A stretch of DNA of 64,000 nt from Leifsonia shinshuensis (GCF_014217625.1 NZ_CP043641.1:3658001-3722000), one strand, 5' to 3'. Shown: positions 1 through 9,125, numbered from the stretch's first letter. A program made the numbers and translations. Notes: generated by a model from the sequence alone, not told the origin.

Positions 1-1
1 G

Positions 2-847
2 CCGAGCTCCGGCTCGCTCTCCCGCGGTGCGGTGGAGATGCGCAGCGCGGGAAGCTACCGACATGTCCTGTCGGACACCCGGCCACGCTCCCTGCTGACC
101 GACGCCGACAGCATCATCGAGGCGGCCTCCCGGGTGCGCGATGACGACGAGCTGCGGCGGCTGAGGCAGGCGGCGAACCTGGCGGACATCGGGTACACCG
201 CGACCGTGGACCGCCTGCACCCGGAGCTCCGGGTGCTGGAGATCGTCCGCAACGTCGACCGTTCGCTGCGCTCCGCAGGCGGCAGCGGCTGGTGGAGCCC
301 GCTCGAGGACGACGCCGGCCTGACCGTGGACTCCTCCTATCCTCACGCGTCGGTCGCCGTGCTTCTGGGACGCAGGCGGGAGAGCGGCGTGCTCGATCGA
401 CGTGAGCCCCTGCCGTTCGCGATCTACCCGCTCAGCGAGTGCTATGCCGGCGCCGCCGGGACGACTGTCGTGCTGTCGGAGCCGGACGCCGGCCTGCGGT
501 CGCGGGCGTCGCTCCTGACGGACGCGCTGCGAGCGGTCATCGACGCCGCGAAGCCGGGGGCGACCGGCGCCGAGCTGCAGTCCGCCTTCCGGTCGGCGGT
601 CGGCGGCCGCGTGCCGGACGACGTCGCGGCCCAGAGTGTCGGCTATGGACTCGGCACCGGTGTGAGCCGGCCGTTCCTCTCGGCCGGCTCGCGCGACGTG
701 CTGCAGGAGGGCTCGGTCGTCTCGGTCCGGGCCTCCCTGCCGGGCGACGGGTCCGCACCCGTCGCGTATCAGACGACCGTCCTCATCACGCCGGAGGGGA
801 ACGACGTGCTCAACGTCGTGCCGCTGCGGATGATCGAGCTCTACTGA
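2..847 (+). CDS. M24 pita-bread-fold protein, 5' end outside window, metal ligands absent
   Basis: This resembles the creatinase/Xaa-Pro peptidase (M24) family by its C-terminal layout: a GYGLG stretch, then a VLQEGSVVSV stretch, then ITPEGNDVL. The frame is open to the left window edge, so the gene very probably starts upstream; the first internal start candidate is the GTG at 32. In active M24 metallopeptidases two Asp, one His and two Glu bind metal. Here the equivalent positions appear changed: GHG is GYG, the HE pair is VS, and the usual D-G/D-x-T motif region reads ECYAGAAGTTVVL. I infer a metal-free member, either creatinase-like or non-catalytic. It sits 16 bp upstream of an aldo/keto reductase gene on the same strand, so it is likely the first visible member of the catabolic operon. 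Confidence 0.6.
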   Translation, partial: PSSGSLSRGAVEMRSAGSYRHVLSDTRPRSLLTDADSIIEAASRVRDDDELRRLRQAANLADIGYTATVDRLHPELRVLEIVRNVDRSLRSAGGSGWWSPLEDDAGLTVDSSYPHASVAVLLGRRRESGVLDRREPLPFAIYPLSECYAGAAGTTVVLSEPDAGLRSRASLLTDALRAVIDAAKPGATGAELQSAFRSAVGGRVPDDVAAQSVGYGLGTGVSRPFLSAGSRDVLQEGSVVSVRASLPGDGSAPVAYQTTVLITPEGNDVLNVVPLRMIELY

Positions 848-863
848 AGGCGAGGCACAGCGC

Positions 864-1661
864 ATGACCACCATCACCGCTCCGGCGACACCGACCGTCA
901 CGCTGACCGCCGGGGCAGAGATGCCGCTCATCGGCTTCGGCACCTTCCCGCTCCGCGGAGAGGAGGCCGCCTCGGCCATCGTCGAGGCGCTCGACGTCGG
1001 CTATCGCAGCCTCGACACGGCGACGCGCTACCGCAACCAGGACGCCATCGGCGAAGGCCTGCGCCGTTCGCCCGTGGGGCGCGAGGACGTGTTCATCACC
1101 ACCAAGCTGCCCTCGGACTCCGTGCGCCACGAGCAGGAGGTGCTGGAAGACAGCCTCGCCCAGCTCGGCACCGACCACGTCGACCTCTGGCTGATCCACT
1201 GGCCACCCGGAGGCACCGCGAGCGTGACCGCGTGGAAGGAGATGGTCCGGCTGCGCGAAGCCGGCCTGGTCCGCGCGATCGGCGTGAGCAACCACGCCAT
1301 CCGGCTGTTCGACGAGCTGCACGCCGCGACCGGCGTGTACCCAGAGGTGGCCCAGCTGCAGTGGAGCCCCGTCCATTTCAGCGCGCGGTACCTCGCCGAG
1401 GCGCGCGATCGCGGGATCGTCGTCAGCGCGTACAGCCCGTTCAAGAGCGCGCGCCTCGACGACCCCACCCTCACGAGGATCGGCGAACGCCACGGCGTGA
1501 CGACGACGCAGGTCATCGTGCGCTGGAACATGCAGCACGGTGTGTCGGTGGTGCCGAAGTCCGCCAACCGCGAGCGTATGGTCCGCAACCTGGATGCTCT
1601 CGGTTTCGAGCTGAGCGACGAAGAGATGCGGGCGATCGATGACCTCAACGAGCTCGAGTAG
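864..1661 (+). CDS. Aldo/keto reductase
   Basis: This is an NAD(P)H-dependent aldo/keto reductase with a (beta/alpha)8 barrel, 265 residues, the normal family length. The catalytic tetrad is visible: Asp51 and Tyr56 in LDTATRYRNQ, Lys81 in ITTKLP and His112 in LIHWP. The nucleotide-binding C-terminal motif VPKSANRERM is present. It is cytoplasmic and probably reduces or oxidises an aldehyde, ketone or sugar hydroxyl. The start ATG follows a GAGG box. The 3' end overlaps the next gene by 23 bp, which suggests translational coupling. The substrate cannot be read from the sequence. Confidence 0.88.
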   Translation: MTTITAPATPTVTLTAGAEMPLIGFGTFPLRGEEAASAIVEALDVGYRSLDTATRYRNQDAIGEGLRRSPVGREDVFITTKLPSDSVRHEQEVLEDSLAQLGTDHVDLWLIHWPPGGTASVTAWKEMVRLREAGLVRAIGVSNHAIRLFDELHAATGVYPEVAQLQWSPVHFSARYLAEARDRGIVVSAYSPFKSARLDDPTLTRIGERHGVTTTQVIVRWNMQHGVSVVPKSANRERMVRNLDALGFELSDEEMRAIDDLNELE

Positions 1662-2520
1662 CGCGCCGCCTCGGCAAGTCGGCGTCATCGGGCTGGGACC
1701 GATGGGACTGCCGATCGCCGGGCACCTGGTGTCGGCAGGTCACGACGTGACGCTCTTCAACCGGACGCGGTCGGTCGCCGAGAGCGTCACCGGCGCGACG
1801 GTCGTCGGCTCGCCCGCCGATCTCGCGGCCGAGGTCGTGTTCTCGGCGCTGCCCGACATCGACCAGTTCGACGCGCTCGTGGACGACGCCACGTTGCATC
1901 GGTGGCGGGCGTCGGGGACCAGGACGCTCGTCGTGCTGTCGACGACCTCACCCGAGAAGGTCCGGACGCTCGAAGCCCGCGCGGCACGGGCGGGGATCGA
2001 CGTGGCGGACGCCCCGATGAGCGGCGGCGACGCCGGCGCTCGCGCCGGCACGCTCAGCCTGATGGTGGGAGCGTCCGATGAGACCTTCGAGCTGCTGCTC
2101 CCCCTGCTGCGCGGCTTCGCGACCACGATCGAGCACTTCGGTCCGCCGGGTGCGGGCAGCGCGGCGAAGCTGTGCAATCAGCTCGTTGTCGCCGGCACGC
2201 TGGCGGCGCTGGCGGAGAGTGTCGACCTCGGCCGGCGCGCGGGCCTGAGCGTCGAGCAGCTGATGACCGTGTTCCACGGCGGCCTCGCCTCCAGCCGGGT
2301 GCTCGACCTCAAGGAGGACAAGCTCCTCCACCGGGAGTACTCGCTCGGCGGCAGCACGGTCAACCAGCTCAAGGACCTGGACTACGCGGTGCGGCTCGCC
2401 GAGGAGGTCGGCGCACCGCTGGCCCACACCCGCGCGGCGCGCGAGCTGTACCGCCGAGCGGAGCGATCCGGCTATGGCCAGGCGGATCACTCGGCGGTGC
2501 AGGAGGTGGTCGGACCCTAG
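1639..2520 (+). CDS. 3-hydroxyisobutyrate dehydrogenase / tartronate semialdehyde reductase family oxidoreductase
   Basis: This beta-hydroxyacid dehydrogenase has 293 residues. Its Rossmann motif VGVIGLGPMG lies at residues 14-23 and its substrate-binding loop reads SGGDAGARAGTLSLMVG. The catalytic lysine is in GSAAKLCNQL (Lys177, Asn180), an arrangement like GarR/GlxR tartronate semialdehyde reductases. The neighbour on the opposite strand is a hydroxypyruvate isomerase, and the two together suggest glyoxylate/tartronate semialdehyde chemistry: hydroxypyruvate to tartronate semialdehyde to glycerate. The start ATG lies inside the end of the preceding aldo/keto reductase gene, and the 3' end overlaps the convergent hyi gene by 3 bp. 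Confidence 0.85.
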   Translation: MTSTSSSSAPPRQVGVIGLGPMGLPIAGHLVSAGHDVTLFNRTRSVAESVTGATVVGSPADLAAEVVFSALPDIDQFDALVDDATLHRWRASGTRTLVVLSTTSPEKVRTLEARAARAGIDVADAPMSGGDAGARAGTLSLMVGASDETFELLLPLLRGFATTIEHFGPPGAGSAAKLCNQLVVAGTLAALAESVDLGRRAGLSVEQLMTVFHGGLASSRVLDLKEDKLLHREYSLGGSTVNQLKDLDYAVRLAEEVGAPLAHTRAARELYRRAERSGYGQADHSAVQEVVGP

Positions 2521-3308
2521 GCCCGCTGCCGGTCGCCGCCCAGCAGCCCGCGCTCACGGAAGTAGCGGAAGCTGTCCGCCGTCGAGTCCTCCGGATGGTA
2601 CTCGAGGCTCACCCAGCCGTCGTAGACGCTCGCCTCGAGCTTCGCGAAGAAGCGGTCGAAGTCGAAGCCGCCCGTCCCCGGCTCGTGACGTCCCGGAACA
2701 TCCGAGATCTGGATGTGGTGGATGCGGTGGGCATACGCGTCGAGCACGGCGAACGGGTCTTCGGCCGCCCGCAGCGAGTGGTACACGTCGTACTGGATGC
2801 CGGCGCCGGGACTGCCGACCTCATCGAGCACGGCGACGCCCTCGGCGACGGTGTGGATGTAAGCTCCCGGCACATCGTCACGGTTGATCGGTTCGACGAC
2901 CAGGCCGGCGCCGGCAGCGTTCACCGCGGCGGCGGCCGCCGTGAGGTTGGCCACCAGGGTCGACCGCGACTCCGCGTCCTGCGGGGCGGGACCGGACGGG
3001 GTGTTCACCCGGAGCGGGTGCAGCCGTTCGATGGCGGCCACGGCGCGGGCGAGGTCGCCGCGGAATTCCGCTTCGCGCCCGGCCTGCGCCACATAGCCGC
3101 GCTCGCCCGCGTCCCAGTCGCCGACCGGCAGGTTGAACAGCACGAGCTGGAGGTCGTTGCGCTCGACGGCGTCCGCGATGCGCCCCAGGTCGTGGGCATA
3201 GGGGAAGAAGAACTCGACCCCGGTGAACCCGGCTTCGGCCGCGCGGTCGAACCGCTCGAAGAAGTCGTATTCCCGGAACAGCATGGTCAGGTTCGCGGCG
3301 ATCCGCAT
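2517..3308 (-). CDS. hyi: Hydroxypyruvate isomerase
   Basis: This is a TIM-barrel isomerase of the hydroxypyruvate isomerase/xylose-isomerase-like family, 263 residues (E. coli Hyi is about 258). It should interconvert hydroxypyruvate and tartronate semialdehyde. Recognisable motifs are MRIAANLTMLF at the N-terminus, VEPINRDDVPG (metal Glu), GIQYDVYH, HIQISDVPGRHEPG and SLEYHPE (metal Glu). I chose the ATG at 3308 because it has an AGAGGAGG box just upstream and begins at the conserved N-terminus; an in-frame extension to 3353 has no support. It is transcribed divergently from the aminotransferase at 3499 and converges on the dehydrogenase ending at 2520. Related barrel enzymes could act on another 2-keto sugar or acid. 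Confidence 0.82.
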   Translation of the reverse strand: MRIAANLTMLFREYDFFERFDRAAEAGFTGVEFFFPYAHDLGRIADAVERNDLQLVLFNLPVGDWDAGERGYVAQAGREAEFRGDLARAVAAIERLHPLRVNTPSGPAPQDAESRSTLVANLTAAAAAVNAAGAGLVVEPINRDDVPGAYIHTVAEGVAVLDEVGSPGAGIQYDVYHSLRAAEDPFAVLDAYAHRIHHIQISDVPGRHEPGTGGFDFDRFFAKLEASVYDGWVSLEYHPEDSTADSFRYFRERGLLGGDRQRA

Positions 3309-3374
3309 CGTGCCTCCTCTGGACGTCTGACTCCAGGCTAGGAGCGTGCACATCCCGGTCGCGAGCCGCCTTTA

Positions 3375-3397
3375 CGTATGCCTCCATAGCGAATACG
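3375..3397. promoter_or_regulatory. Interrupted palindrome between hyi and the aminotransferase
   Basis: CGTAT and ATACG arms are separated by 13 bp in the divergent intergenic region between hyi (minus) and the aminotransferase gene (plus). Its position suits an operator controlling both directions. No regulator gene lies nearby, so the binding protein is unknown and chance is possible. Confidence 0.3.
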
Positions 3398-3498
3398 GAT
3401 GCCCGATCCCGTGATCTCGCGCGGTCCTTTGCCTAGCGTGAAAGAGCGAAGCCGTCGCAGCCTGCGCCGGCCGCCGAACACGAAAAGGACGCACCATC

Positions 3499-4707
3499 AT
3501 GAGTCAGCTCGCCGTTGCGAACCGGGTCACCCGGATCCAGGAGTCAGCGAGCGGCGCCGCCGCCGAGCGAGTCCGGCAGCTGCGCGCCGCGGGCGAGGAC
3601 ATCCTCAGCCTCACCGTCGGCGAGCCCGACTTCGACACCCCCGACCACATCAAGCAGGCAGCCGTGGCGGCGCTCGACCGTGGCGACACCAAGTACACCT
3701 CGGTCAACGGGACCCCCGAACTGCAGCGGGCGATCCTCGGTCGCGTCGAGCGCCACACCGGCGTGCGCTACGCGACGAACGAGCTCACGGTCGGCGTCGG
3801 CGGCAAGCAGGTCATCTTCATGGCGCTGATGGCGACCCTGGACGCGGGCGACGAGGTCATCGTCCCTGCGCCGTACTGGGTGTCCTACCCGGACATGGTG
3901 CTCGCCAACGACGGCACCCCGGTGATCGTCGAGGCGACCGAGGACAACGGGTTCAAGCTGACCCCCGAGCAGTTGCGGTCCGCCATCACCGACAAGACCC
4001 GGTGGCTCGTCCTCAACACCCCGAGCAACCCGACCGGCGCGGTCTACTCCCGCTCGGAGCTGGCGGCGCTCGCCGACGTTCTCGCGGACTTCCCGCAGGT
4101 GTGGGTGCTCACCGACGAGATCTACGACGAGATCTACTTCGGCGACGGCAAAGTCGTCTCCCTCGTGGAGGCGGCGCCCGCCCTGCGCGACCGGACCTTC
4201 CTCGTCAACGGTGTCTCGAAGGCCTACGCGATGACCGGTTGGCGCATCGGCTACGGCGTCGGGCCCGCCGTGCTGGTCGGCGCGATCAACAAGCTGCTCT
4301 CGCAGATCTCGTCGTGCCCCGCCGCCGTCAGCCAGGCCGCGGCGGCTGCCGCGCTCGACGGCGACCAGAGCTTCATTCCGGAGACCGTCGCCGTCTACCG
4401 CCGTCGTCGCGACCTCTGCGTCGAGGGCTTCGGTTCCATCGAGGGCCTGAGCTGCAGCGCGCCGGACGGAGCGTTCTACCTCTACATCAACTGCTCCGGG
4501 GTGATCGGCAAGGTCACGCCGACGGGAGTCCGGCTGGACGACGACCAGGCCGTGACGCTGTACCTGCTCGAGGAGGCCAAGGTCGCCGCCGTCCAGGGAT
4601 CGGCCTACGGGCTCTCCCCGTACTTCCGGATCTCGTTCGCCACCGACGACGAGACACTGCACACGGCGATCGAGGCCGTGCGGGCCGCGGTCGCCAAGCT
4701 CCGCTGA
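3499..4707 (+). CDS. Class I PLP-dependent aminotransferase (aspartate aminotransferase-like)
   Basis: This fold-type I aminotransferase has 402 residues. Recognisable family motifs are LTVGEPDFDTP, KYTSVNGTPELQ, LNTPSNPTGAVYS and TDEIYDEI. The PLP Schiff-base lysine is Lys241 in NGVSKAYAMTGWRIGY. The C-terminal FRISFATDDETL provides the Arg that binds the substrate alpha-carboxylate. It should transfer an amino group from an amino acid such as aspartate to a 2-oxo acid. The start ATG is preceded by AAAAGGACG. It opens a plus-strand run through 9154/10592 that also includes an aspartase, so an aspartyl or other amino-acid moiety may be part of the substrate. Exact specificity is uncertain. 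Confidence 0.88.
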   Translation: MSQLAVANRVTRIQESASGAAAERVRQLRAAGEDILSLTVGEPDFDTPDHIKQAAVAALDRGDTKYTSVNGTPELQRAILGRVERHTGVRYATNELTVGVGGKQVIFMALMATLDAGDEVIVPAPYWVSYPDMVLANDGTPVIVEATEDNGFKLTPEQLRSAITDKTRWLVLNTPSNPTGAVYSRSELAALADVLADFPQVWVLTDEIYDEIYFGDGKVVSLVEAAPALRDRTFLVNGVSKAYAMTGWRIGYGVGPAVLVGAINKLLSQISSCPAAVSQAAAAAALDGDQSFIPETVAVYRRRRDLCVEGFGSIEGLSCSAPDGAFYLYINCSGVIGKVTPTGVRLDDDQAVTLYLLEEAKVAAVQGSAYGLSPYFRISFATDDETLHTAIEAVRAAVAKLR

Positions 4708-4752
4708 GACGGCGCGACTCACACGAACACAGGAAGACATCAAGGAGGATTC

Positions 4753-5520
4753 ATGTCGGCGAAGAACGACGCGGGCACTGCGTACATCACGGGAGCGGCG
4801 TCCGAGCGCGGGATCGGGCGCAAGCTCGCCGAGCGACTCGCGGAGGGCGGCTGGAACCTCGGCCTGCTCGACCTGAACGAGGAGCCGCTGCGCGAGTATG
4901 CCGCGTCGCTCGAGGAGCGCTTCGGCGTGCGGGCCGCCGGGGTCGCGGTCGACGTCTCCGACGAGGCGAGCGTCGACGCGGCGATCGAGCGGCTGGAGCG
5001 GGAGCTCGAACCCGCGACCGCGCTGGTCAACATCGCCGGCATCAGCTCGCCCGTGCCTTTCCTGGAGCTCGACCTCGCCACGTGGGAGCGCGTGATGCGG
5101 ATCAACGCCACGGGCACGTTCCTCACCACACGCCGAGTCATCCCGGGCATGATCGACCGCGGCCACGGCCGGGTCGTCAACCTCGGTTCGACCGCGATGC
5201 AGAACGGCGGCGGAACCTACAGCAAGTCGTCCTACGCCGCATCGAAAGGCGCCGTGGAGGCGTTCAGCCGGGCCGTCGCTCTCGAGACCGCACAGCACGG
5301 CGTGACCGTCAACGTCGTCGCGCCGGCGACGATCGACACCGACATCATGGGCGGCAGGATCACCGACGACCGCAAACCGCAGTTCCTCGCGCAGCTGCCG
5401 GTCGGCCGGCTCGGGACGACGGGCGAGGTGGCCGCACTCATCGAGTTCCTCATCGGCCCGGACGCCGGCTACATCACCGGCGCCACCTACAACATCAACG
5501 GAGGCATCCGAATTGGCTGA
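4753..5520 (+). CDS. SDR family NAD(P)-dependent oxidoreductase (copy 1)
   Basis: This classical short-chain dehydrogenase has 255 residues. The cofactor motif is TGAASERGIG, and LVNIAGISSP stands in place of the usual NNAG. Catalytic Tyr161 and Lys165 lie in SSYAASKGAVE, with the Ser in LGSTAMQ. The C-terminus TGATYNINGGIRIG is typical. The ATG has a perfect AAGGAGGA box. It is a clear paralogue of the SDR at 6548: both share IDTDIMGGR, the ASERGIG loop and the ISSPVPFLE/VSSPVPFLE stretch. Two such enzymes in one operon suggest successive oxidation and reduction, or epimerisation, of a polyol or sugar acid. The stop overlaps the next start. Confidence 0.88.
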   Translation: MSAKNDAGTAYITGAASERGIGRKLAERLAEGGWNLGLLDLNEEPLREYAASLEERFGVRAAGVAVDVSDEASVDAAIERLERELEPATALVNIAGISSPVPFLELDLATWERVMRINATGTFLTTRRVIPGMIDRGHGRVVNLGSTAMQNGGGTYSKSSYAASKGAVEAFSRAVALETAQHGVTVNVVAPATIDTDIMGGRITDDRKPQFLAQLPVGRLGTTGEVAALIEFLIGPDAGYITGATYNINGGIRIG

Positions 5521-6523
5521 CATCCTCGCCACGGAAGCCCCCGTCCGGCTGCACGACGAGCGTCCCTCGCTGCAGACCGCGCCCGTGCTCGAACCCGCCT
5601 ACGCGCCGGATGCGTGGCCCATCGCCGCCGCCATGCTGCAGTTCCCCGGGGTCGCCCATGACGGCCGCCCGATTGGCGAGCTCGCCCCCGACGAGTGGCG
5701 GGCGCTGCTCGAGCCGGTGCCCCGTGCCGGCTACACGGCGCTGGAGGTCCCCAGCTCCTGGATCCGCCTCGCCGACCTCGAATCGTCACGACGACGGGAG
5801 TTCGCGGACGTGCTCGCAAGCCTCGGCCTCTCGGTCCCCGGGCTCTCGGTCGTCCGCGAGAGCGTCATCCATCCGGTGAACGCGGCGCGGAACCTCGACT
5901 TCTCGCACCGCACCATCGACGCCGCCGCCGAACTGGGCGTCCCGCTGGTCTGCTTCGGTCTCCACGACAAGCTGCTCCCGCGGCAGCAGGAGGTCCAGTG
6001 GTTCTGGACCGTCGAGGGCACGCAGGAGTCACCCGACCCCGATGTGCGCGAACTCGCCGTGCGCAGCTACCGCGAGCTCGGGCAGCACGCCGCCTCCCTC
6101 GGCCTCCAGATCTCGTTGGAGCTGTACGAGGACGGCTACCTCGGATCGGCCGACGGAGCCGTTCGGTTCCTGGAGGACATCGACGAGCCGGCGGTCGGTC
6201 TCAACCCCGACCTCGGCAACCTCATCCGCCAGCAGCGACCGATCGACACCTGGGAGTACATGGTCGCGACGACGCTGCCGCACGCGAACTACTGGCACGT
6301 CAAGAACTACTCCCGGCTCGAGAATCCGGAGGCCGGCATCGTCCTCACGCATCCCACGCCGCTCGAGCTCGGCATCATCAACTACCGCGACGCCGTCCGC
6401 TACGCGATCGCGCACGGCTTCTCCGGCGCGTTCGTGGTCGAGCACTACGGCGGCGACGGGCTGAGCGTCGGCGCCACGAACGAGGCCTATCTGCGCTCCA
6501 TCCTCCCTCCCCAGACCGTCTGA
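5513..6523 (+). CDS. Sugar phosphate isomerase/epimerase-like TIM-barrel protein
   Basis: This AP-endonuclease-2/xylose-isomerase-like barrel has 336 residues. The probable metal ligands lie in conserved strand ends: Glu in ISLELYEDGYLG, Asp in GLNPDLGN, His in YWHVKNY and Glu in FVVEHYGGDG. It probably isomerises or epimerises a sugar or sugar acid in the cytoplasm. The start is a TTG at 5513, eight bases inside the preceding SDR gene and behind a GGAGG box, which points to coupled translation. It lies between two paralogous SDR genes. The specific reaction is not recognisable. Confidence 0.78.
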   Translation: MADILATEAPVRLHDERPSLQTAPVLEPAYAPDAWPIAAAMLQFPGVAHDGRPIGELAPDEWRALLEPVPRAGYTALEVPSSWIRLADLESSRRREFADVLASLGLSVPGLSVVRESVIHPVNAARNLDFSHRTIDAAAELGVPLVCFGLHDKLLPRQQEVQWFWTVEGTQESPDPDVRELAVRSYRELGQHAASLGLQISLELYEDGYLGSADGAVRFLEDIDEPAVGLNPDLGNLIRQQRPIDTWEYMVATTLPHANYWHVKNYSRLENPEAGIVLTHPTPLELGIINYRDAVRYAIAHGFSGAFVVEHYGGDGLSVGATNEAYLRSILPPQTV

Positions 6524-6547
6524 CCCCCCACCACTGGAGACTCCCTC

Positions 6548-7336
6548 ATGGCACTGCCGCCGTACCCCGCCACATCATTCCCCGATCAGAAGACCGCGAT
6601 CGTCACCGGCGCCGCCTCCGAGCGCGGCATCGGCCGCGCGATCGCGACGCGCCTCGGGCGCGAGGGCTGGTCGCTCCTCCTGATCGACCGCGACGCGGAC
6701 GCCACCTCCGCCGTCGCCGACTCCATCGCCCAGGAGCACGGAGTCCAGGCCATCGGGGTGGGCGCCGACATCACCGATCGCGACGCCGTCCAGGCGGCGG
6801 TCGACCGCGCCGACGCCGAGCTTCCGCAACTGGTCGCCCTCGTCAACAACGCGGGTGTGAGCTCGCCGGTCCCGTTCCTGGAGGTTGACGAGGCCGAGTG
6901 GCGACGGGTGATCGAAGTGAACCTCACCGGCACCTTCCACGTCACCCAGGCTGCTGCACGCGTCATGGCGCGCCACTCCCTCGGCCGCATCGTCAACATC
7001 TCGTCGGCCTCGGCGCAGCGCGGAGGCGGGGTCTACGGGCGGGCGGCCTACTCCGCGTCCAAGGCCGCCCTCCTCGGCATGGCACGCACCCTCGCCCGGG
7101 AGCTCGGCCCGCACGGCATCACCGCGAACTCGGTCTCCCCGGGCTCCATCGACACCGACATCATGGGAGGCCGGCTCAGCGACGAACGCAAGGAGTTCCT
7201 TCTCAAGGAGCTCCCGGTCGGGCGGGTCGGCACGACCGAGGACGTCGCGGCCGTCGTCGGGTTCCTGGTCGGCGCCGACGCCGGCTACCTGACCGGCGTC
7301 ACCTACGACGTCAACGGAGGGTCGCACATCGCATGA
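6548..7336 (+). CDS. SDR family NAD(P)-dependent oxidoreductase (copy 2)
   Basis: This classical SDR has 262 residues. It shows the cofactor motif TGAASERGIG, LVNNAGVSSP, catalytic Tyr168 and Lys172 in AAYSASKAALLG, and a C-terminal TGVTYDVNGG. It is closely related to the SDR at 4753, with the same ASERGIG loop and IDTDIMGGR, so this looks like a local duplication followed by divergence. A TGGAGA box precedes the ATG. The stop overlaps the next SDR start as ATGA, so copies 2 and 3 should be translated together. The substrate is unknown and is probably the same compound class as the rest of the cluster. Confidence 0.88.
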   Translation: MALPPYPATSFPDQKTAIVTGAASERGIGRAIATRLGREGWSLLLIDRDADATSAVADSIAQEHGVQAIGVGADITDRDAVQAAVDRADAELPQLVALVNNAGVSSPVPFLEVDEAEWRRVIEVNLTGTFHVTQAAARVMARHSLGRIVNISSASAQRGGGVYGRAAYSASKAALLGMARTLARELGPHGITANSVSPGSIDTDIMGGRLSDERKEFLLKELPVGRVGTTEDVAAVVGFLVGADAGYLTGVTYDVNGGSHIA

Positions 7337-8097
7337 GCACCATCGAGCAGACCCGCACCAAGAGCAGCCCGTTCGCTGTCGATCTGGCCGGCAAGACAGC
7401 CGTCGTCACCGGTGCGCGCGGCGGCATCGGACGCGCCATCTCCGAGCTGTTCATCGCCAACGGCGCGCGTGTCGTCGGCATCCAGCGCCGCCCGGCCGAA
7501 GGTCTCGGCGACCGGTTCGCCAACGTGGAGGCCGACCTGAGCGACCCGATCGCGCTCCGGCAGGCAGCCGACCAAGTGCTCCGGGAGAACGAGGTCGACA
7601 TCCTCGTGAACAACGCCGGCATCAACATCCGACACCGCTTCGAAGAGTTCCCGCTGGAGGACTGGAACGCCGTCCTCCAGCTCAACCTCGCCGCCGTCGT
7701 CGAGCTGACGCAGCTCTTCGGCCGGCCGATGCTGGAGCGCGAGCACGGCACGATCATCAACATCGCCTCGATGCTCTCGTTCACCGGCGGCTTCACCGCG
7801 GCGGCCTATGCCGCCTCGAAGGGCGCCGTCGGCCAGCTGACGAAGTCGATCGCGAACGAGTGGGCGCCGCGCGGTGTCACTGTCAACGCGATCGCGCCGG
7901 GCTTCATCGACACCGAGATGAACGTCGCGCTGCGCGCTGACGAGACCCGCAACCGTCAGATCCACGAGCGCATCCCCGCCGGCCGGTGGGGCCTGCCGAC
8001 GGACATCGCCGGCGCAGCGCTGTTCCTCACCTCGGACGGCGCCCGTTACATCCAGGGCGTGGTGCTGCCGGTCGACGGCGGATACCTCGCGCGATAG
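7333..8097 (+). CDS. SDR family oxidoreductase, KduD/gluconate dehydrogenase-like
   Basis: This third SDR of the operon has 254 residues. The cofactor motif is TGARGGIGRAI, and NNAGINIRHRFEEFP resembles KduD/Gno-type 2-deoxy-D-gluconate or gluconate 5-dehydrogenases. Catalytic Tyr159 and Lys163 lie in AAYAASKGAVGQLTK. APGFIDTEMN and VLPVDGGYLAR complete the family pattern. The start is the ATG of an ATGA overlap with the previous gene; a longer in-frame reading upstream is only a shadow of that gene. Together with the idonate-type dehydrogenase that follows, it suggests oxidation and reduction of an aldonic acid, as in the E. coli idonate pathway. Confidence 0.85.
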   Translation: MSTIEQTRTKSSPFAVDLAGKTAVVTGARGGIGRAISELFIANGARVVGIQRRPAEGLGDRFANVEADLSDPIALRQAADQVLRENEVDILVNNAGINIRHRFEEFPLEDWNAVLQLNLAAVVELTQLFGRPMLEREHGTIINIASMLSFTGGFTAAAYAASKGAVGQLTKSIANEWAPRGVTVNAIAPGFIDTEMNVALRADETRNRQIHERIPAGRWGLPTDIAGAALFLTSDGARYIQGVVLPVDGGYLAR

Positions 8098-8107
8098 GAG
8101 AAGGACC

Positions 8108-9125
8108 ATGAAAGCAGTCATCGCACACGGCGCAGGCGACCTGCGCGTGGAGGAAGTCGCCGAGCCGGAGTTGCCGGCCGAGCGCGTCGCCGTCGGGATC
8201 GTCTACGGCGGGATCTGCGGCTCCGACCTCCACTACGCCAAGAACGGAGCGAACGGCGCGTACACGATCGCAGAGCCCCTCACCCTCGGACACGAGGTCG
8301 TCGGGGTCGTCGAAGCCGTCGGCGCCGCAGTCGACGGCGGCCCGCCGGTCGGCACCCGGGTCGCCATCCATCCTGCGACGCCGACGCCCCAGCCCGGGCA
8401 GACCGACGGCGGCGGGCTCAACCTCGCCGTGGGCGGAACGTATCTGGGCAGCGCGTCCACCACCCCGCATACCCAGGGCGGCTTCGTCGGGGTGCTGCAT
8501 GTTACGCCGGACCAGCTGCGGCCGCTGCCCGAGTCCCTTCCGCTCGCACGGGCCGTCCTCGCCGAACCGCTCGCCGTCGCCATCCACGGTGTCTCCCGGC
8601 TCGGCGACCGCGTCCGCGGTGCTCGGGTGCTGGTGAGCGGGGCCGGGCCGATCGGCAGCCTCGCCGTCGCGGCGCTGCGTGCCGCGGGGGCCGCCACCAT
8701 CGTGGCGACCGATCTGCAGGACTTCCCGCTCTCCGTCGCCCGCGCGGTCGGAGCCGACGCCACCGTCCAGATCGGAGCGGACGCACCGATCGAGAGCGAG
8801 TCGTTCGATCTCGCCGTGGAGGCGGCAGGTGCCGTGCCGTCGCTGGTGACCTGCCTCGACGCGGTGCGTCGGGGCGGCGCCGTCCTCCAGCTCGGGATGC
8901 TGCCCGCCGGTCCCCTCCCCGTGCCGCTCGCCGGCCTCATCGCCAAAGAGGTCGCGCTCTTCGGCTCGCAGCGCTTCGACGTCGAGCTGGACCGCGCCAT
9001 CGAGTTGCTCGCCACCACCCCCGGCCTCGACGCCGTGGTGAGCGACACCTTCGGCATCGACGCTGCCTCCGAGGCGTTCGACCGCGCGGCCGACTCCTCT
9101 CGATCCGCGAAAGTGGTGATCGCCG

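Noticed and set aside
3399-5879. 826-residue open frame on the plus strand
   Set aside because: It runs out of frame across the aminotransferase, SDR and isomerase genes, is Arg/Pro/Gly-rich and has no motifs; a shadow of high GC.
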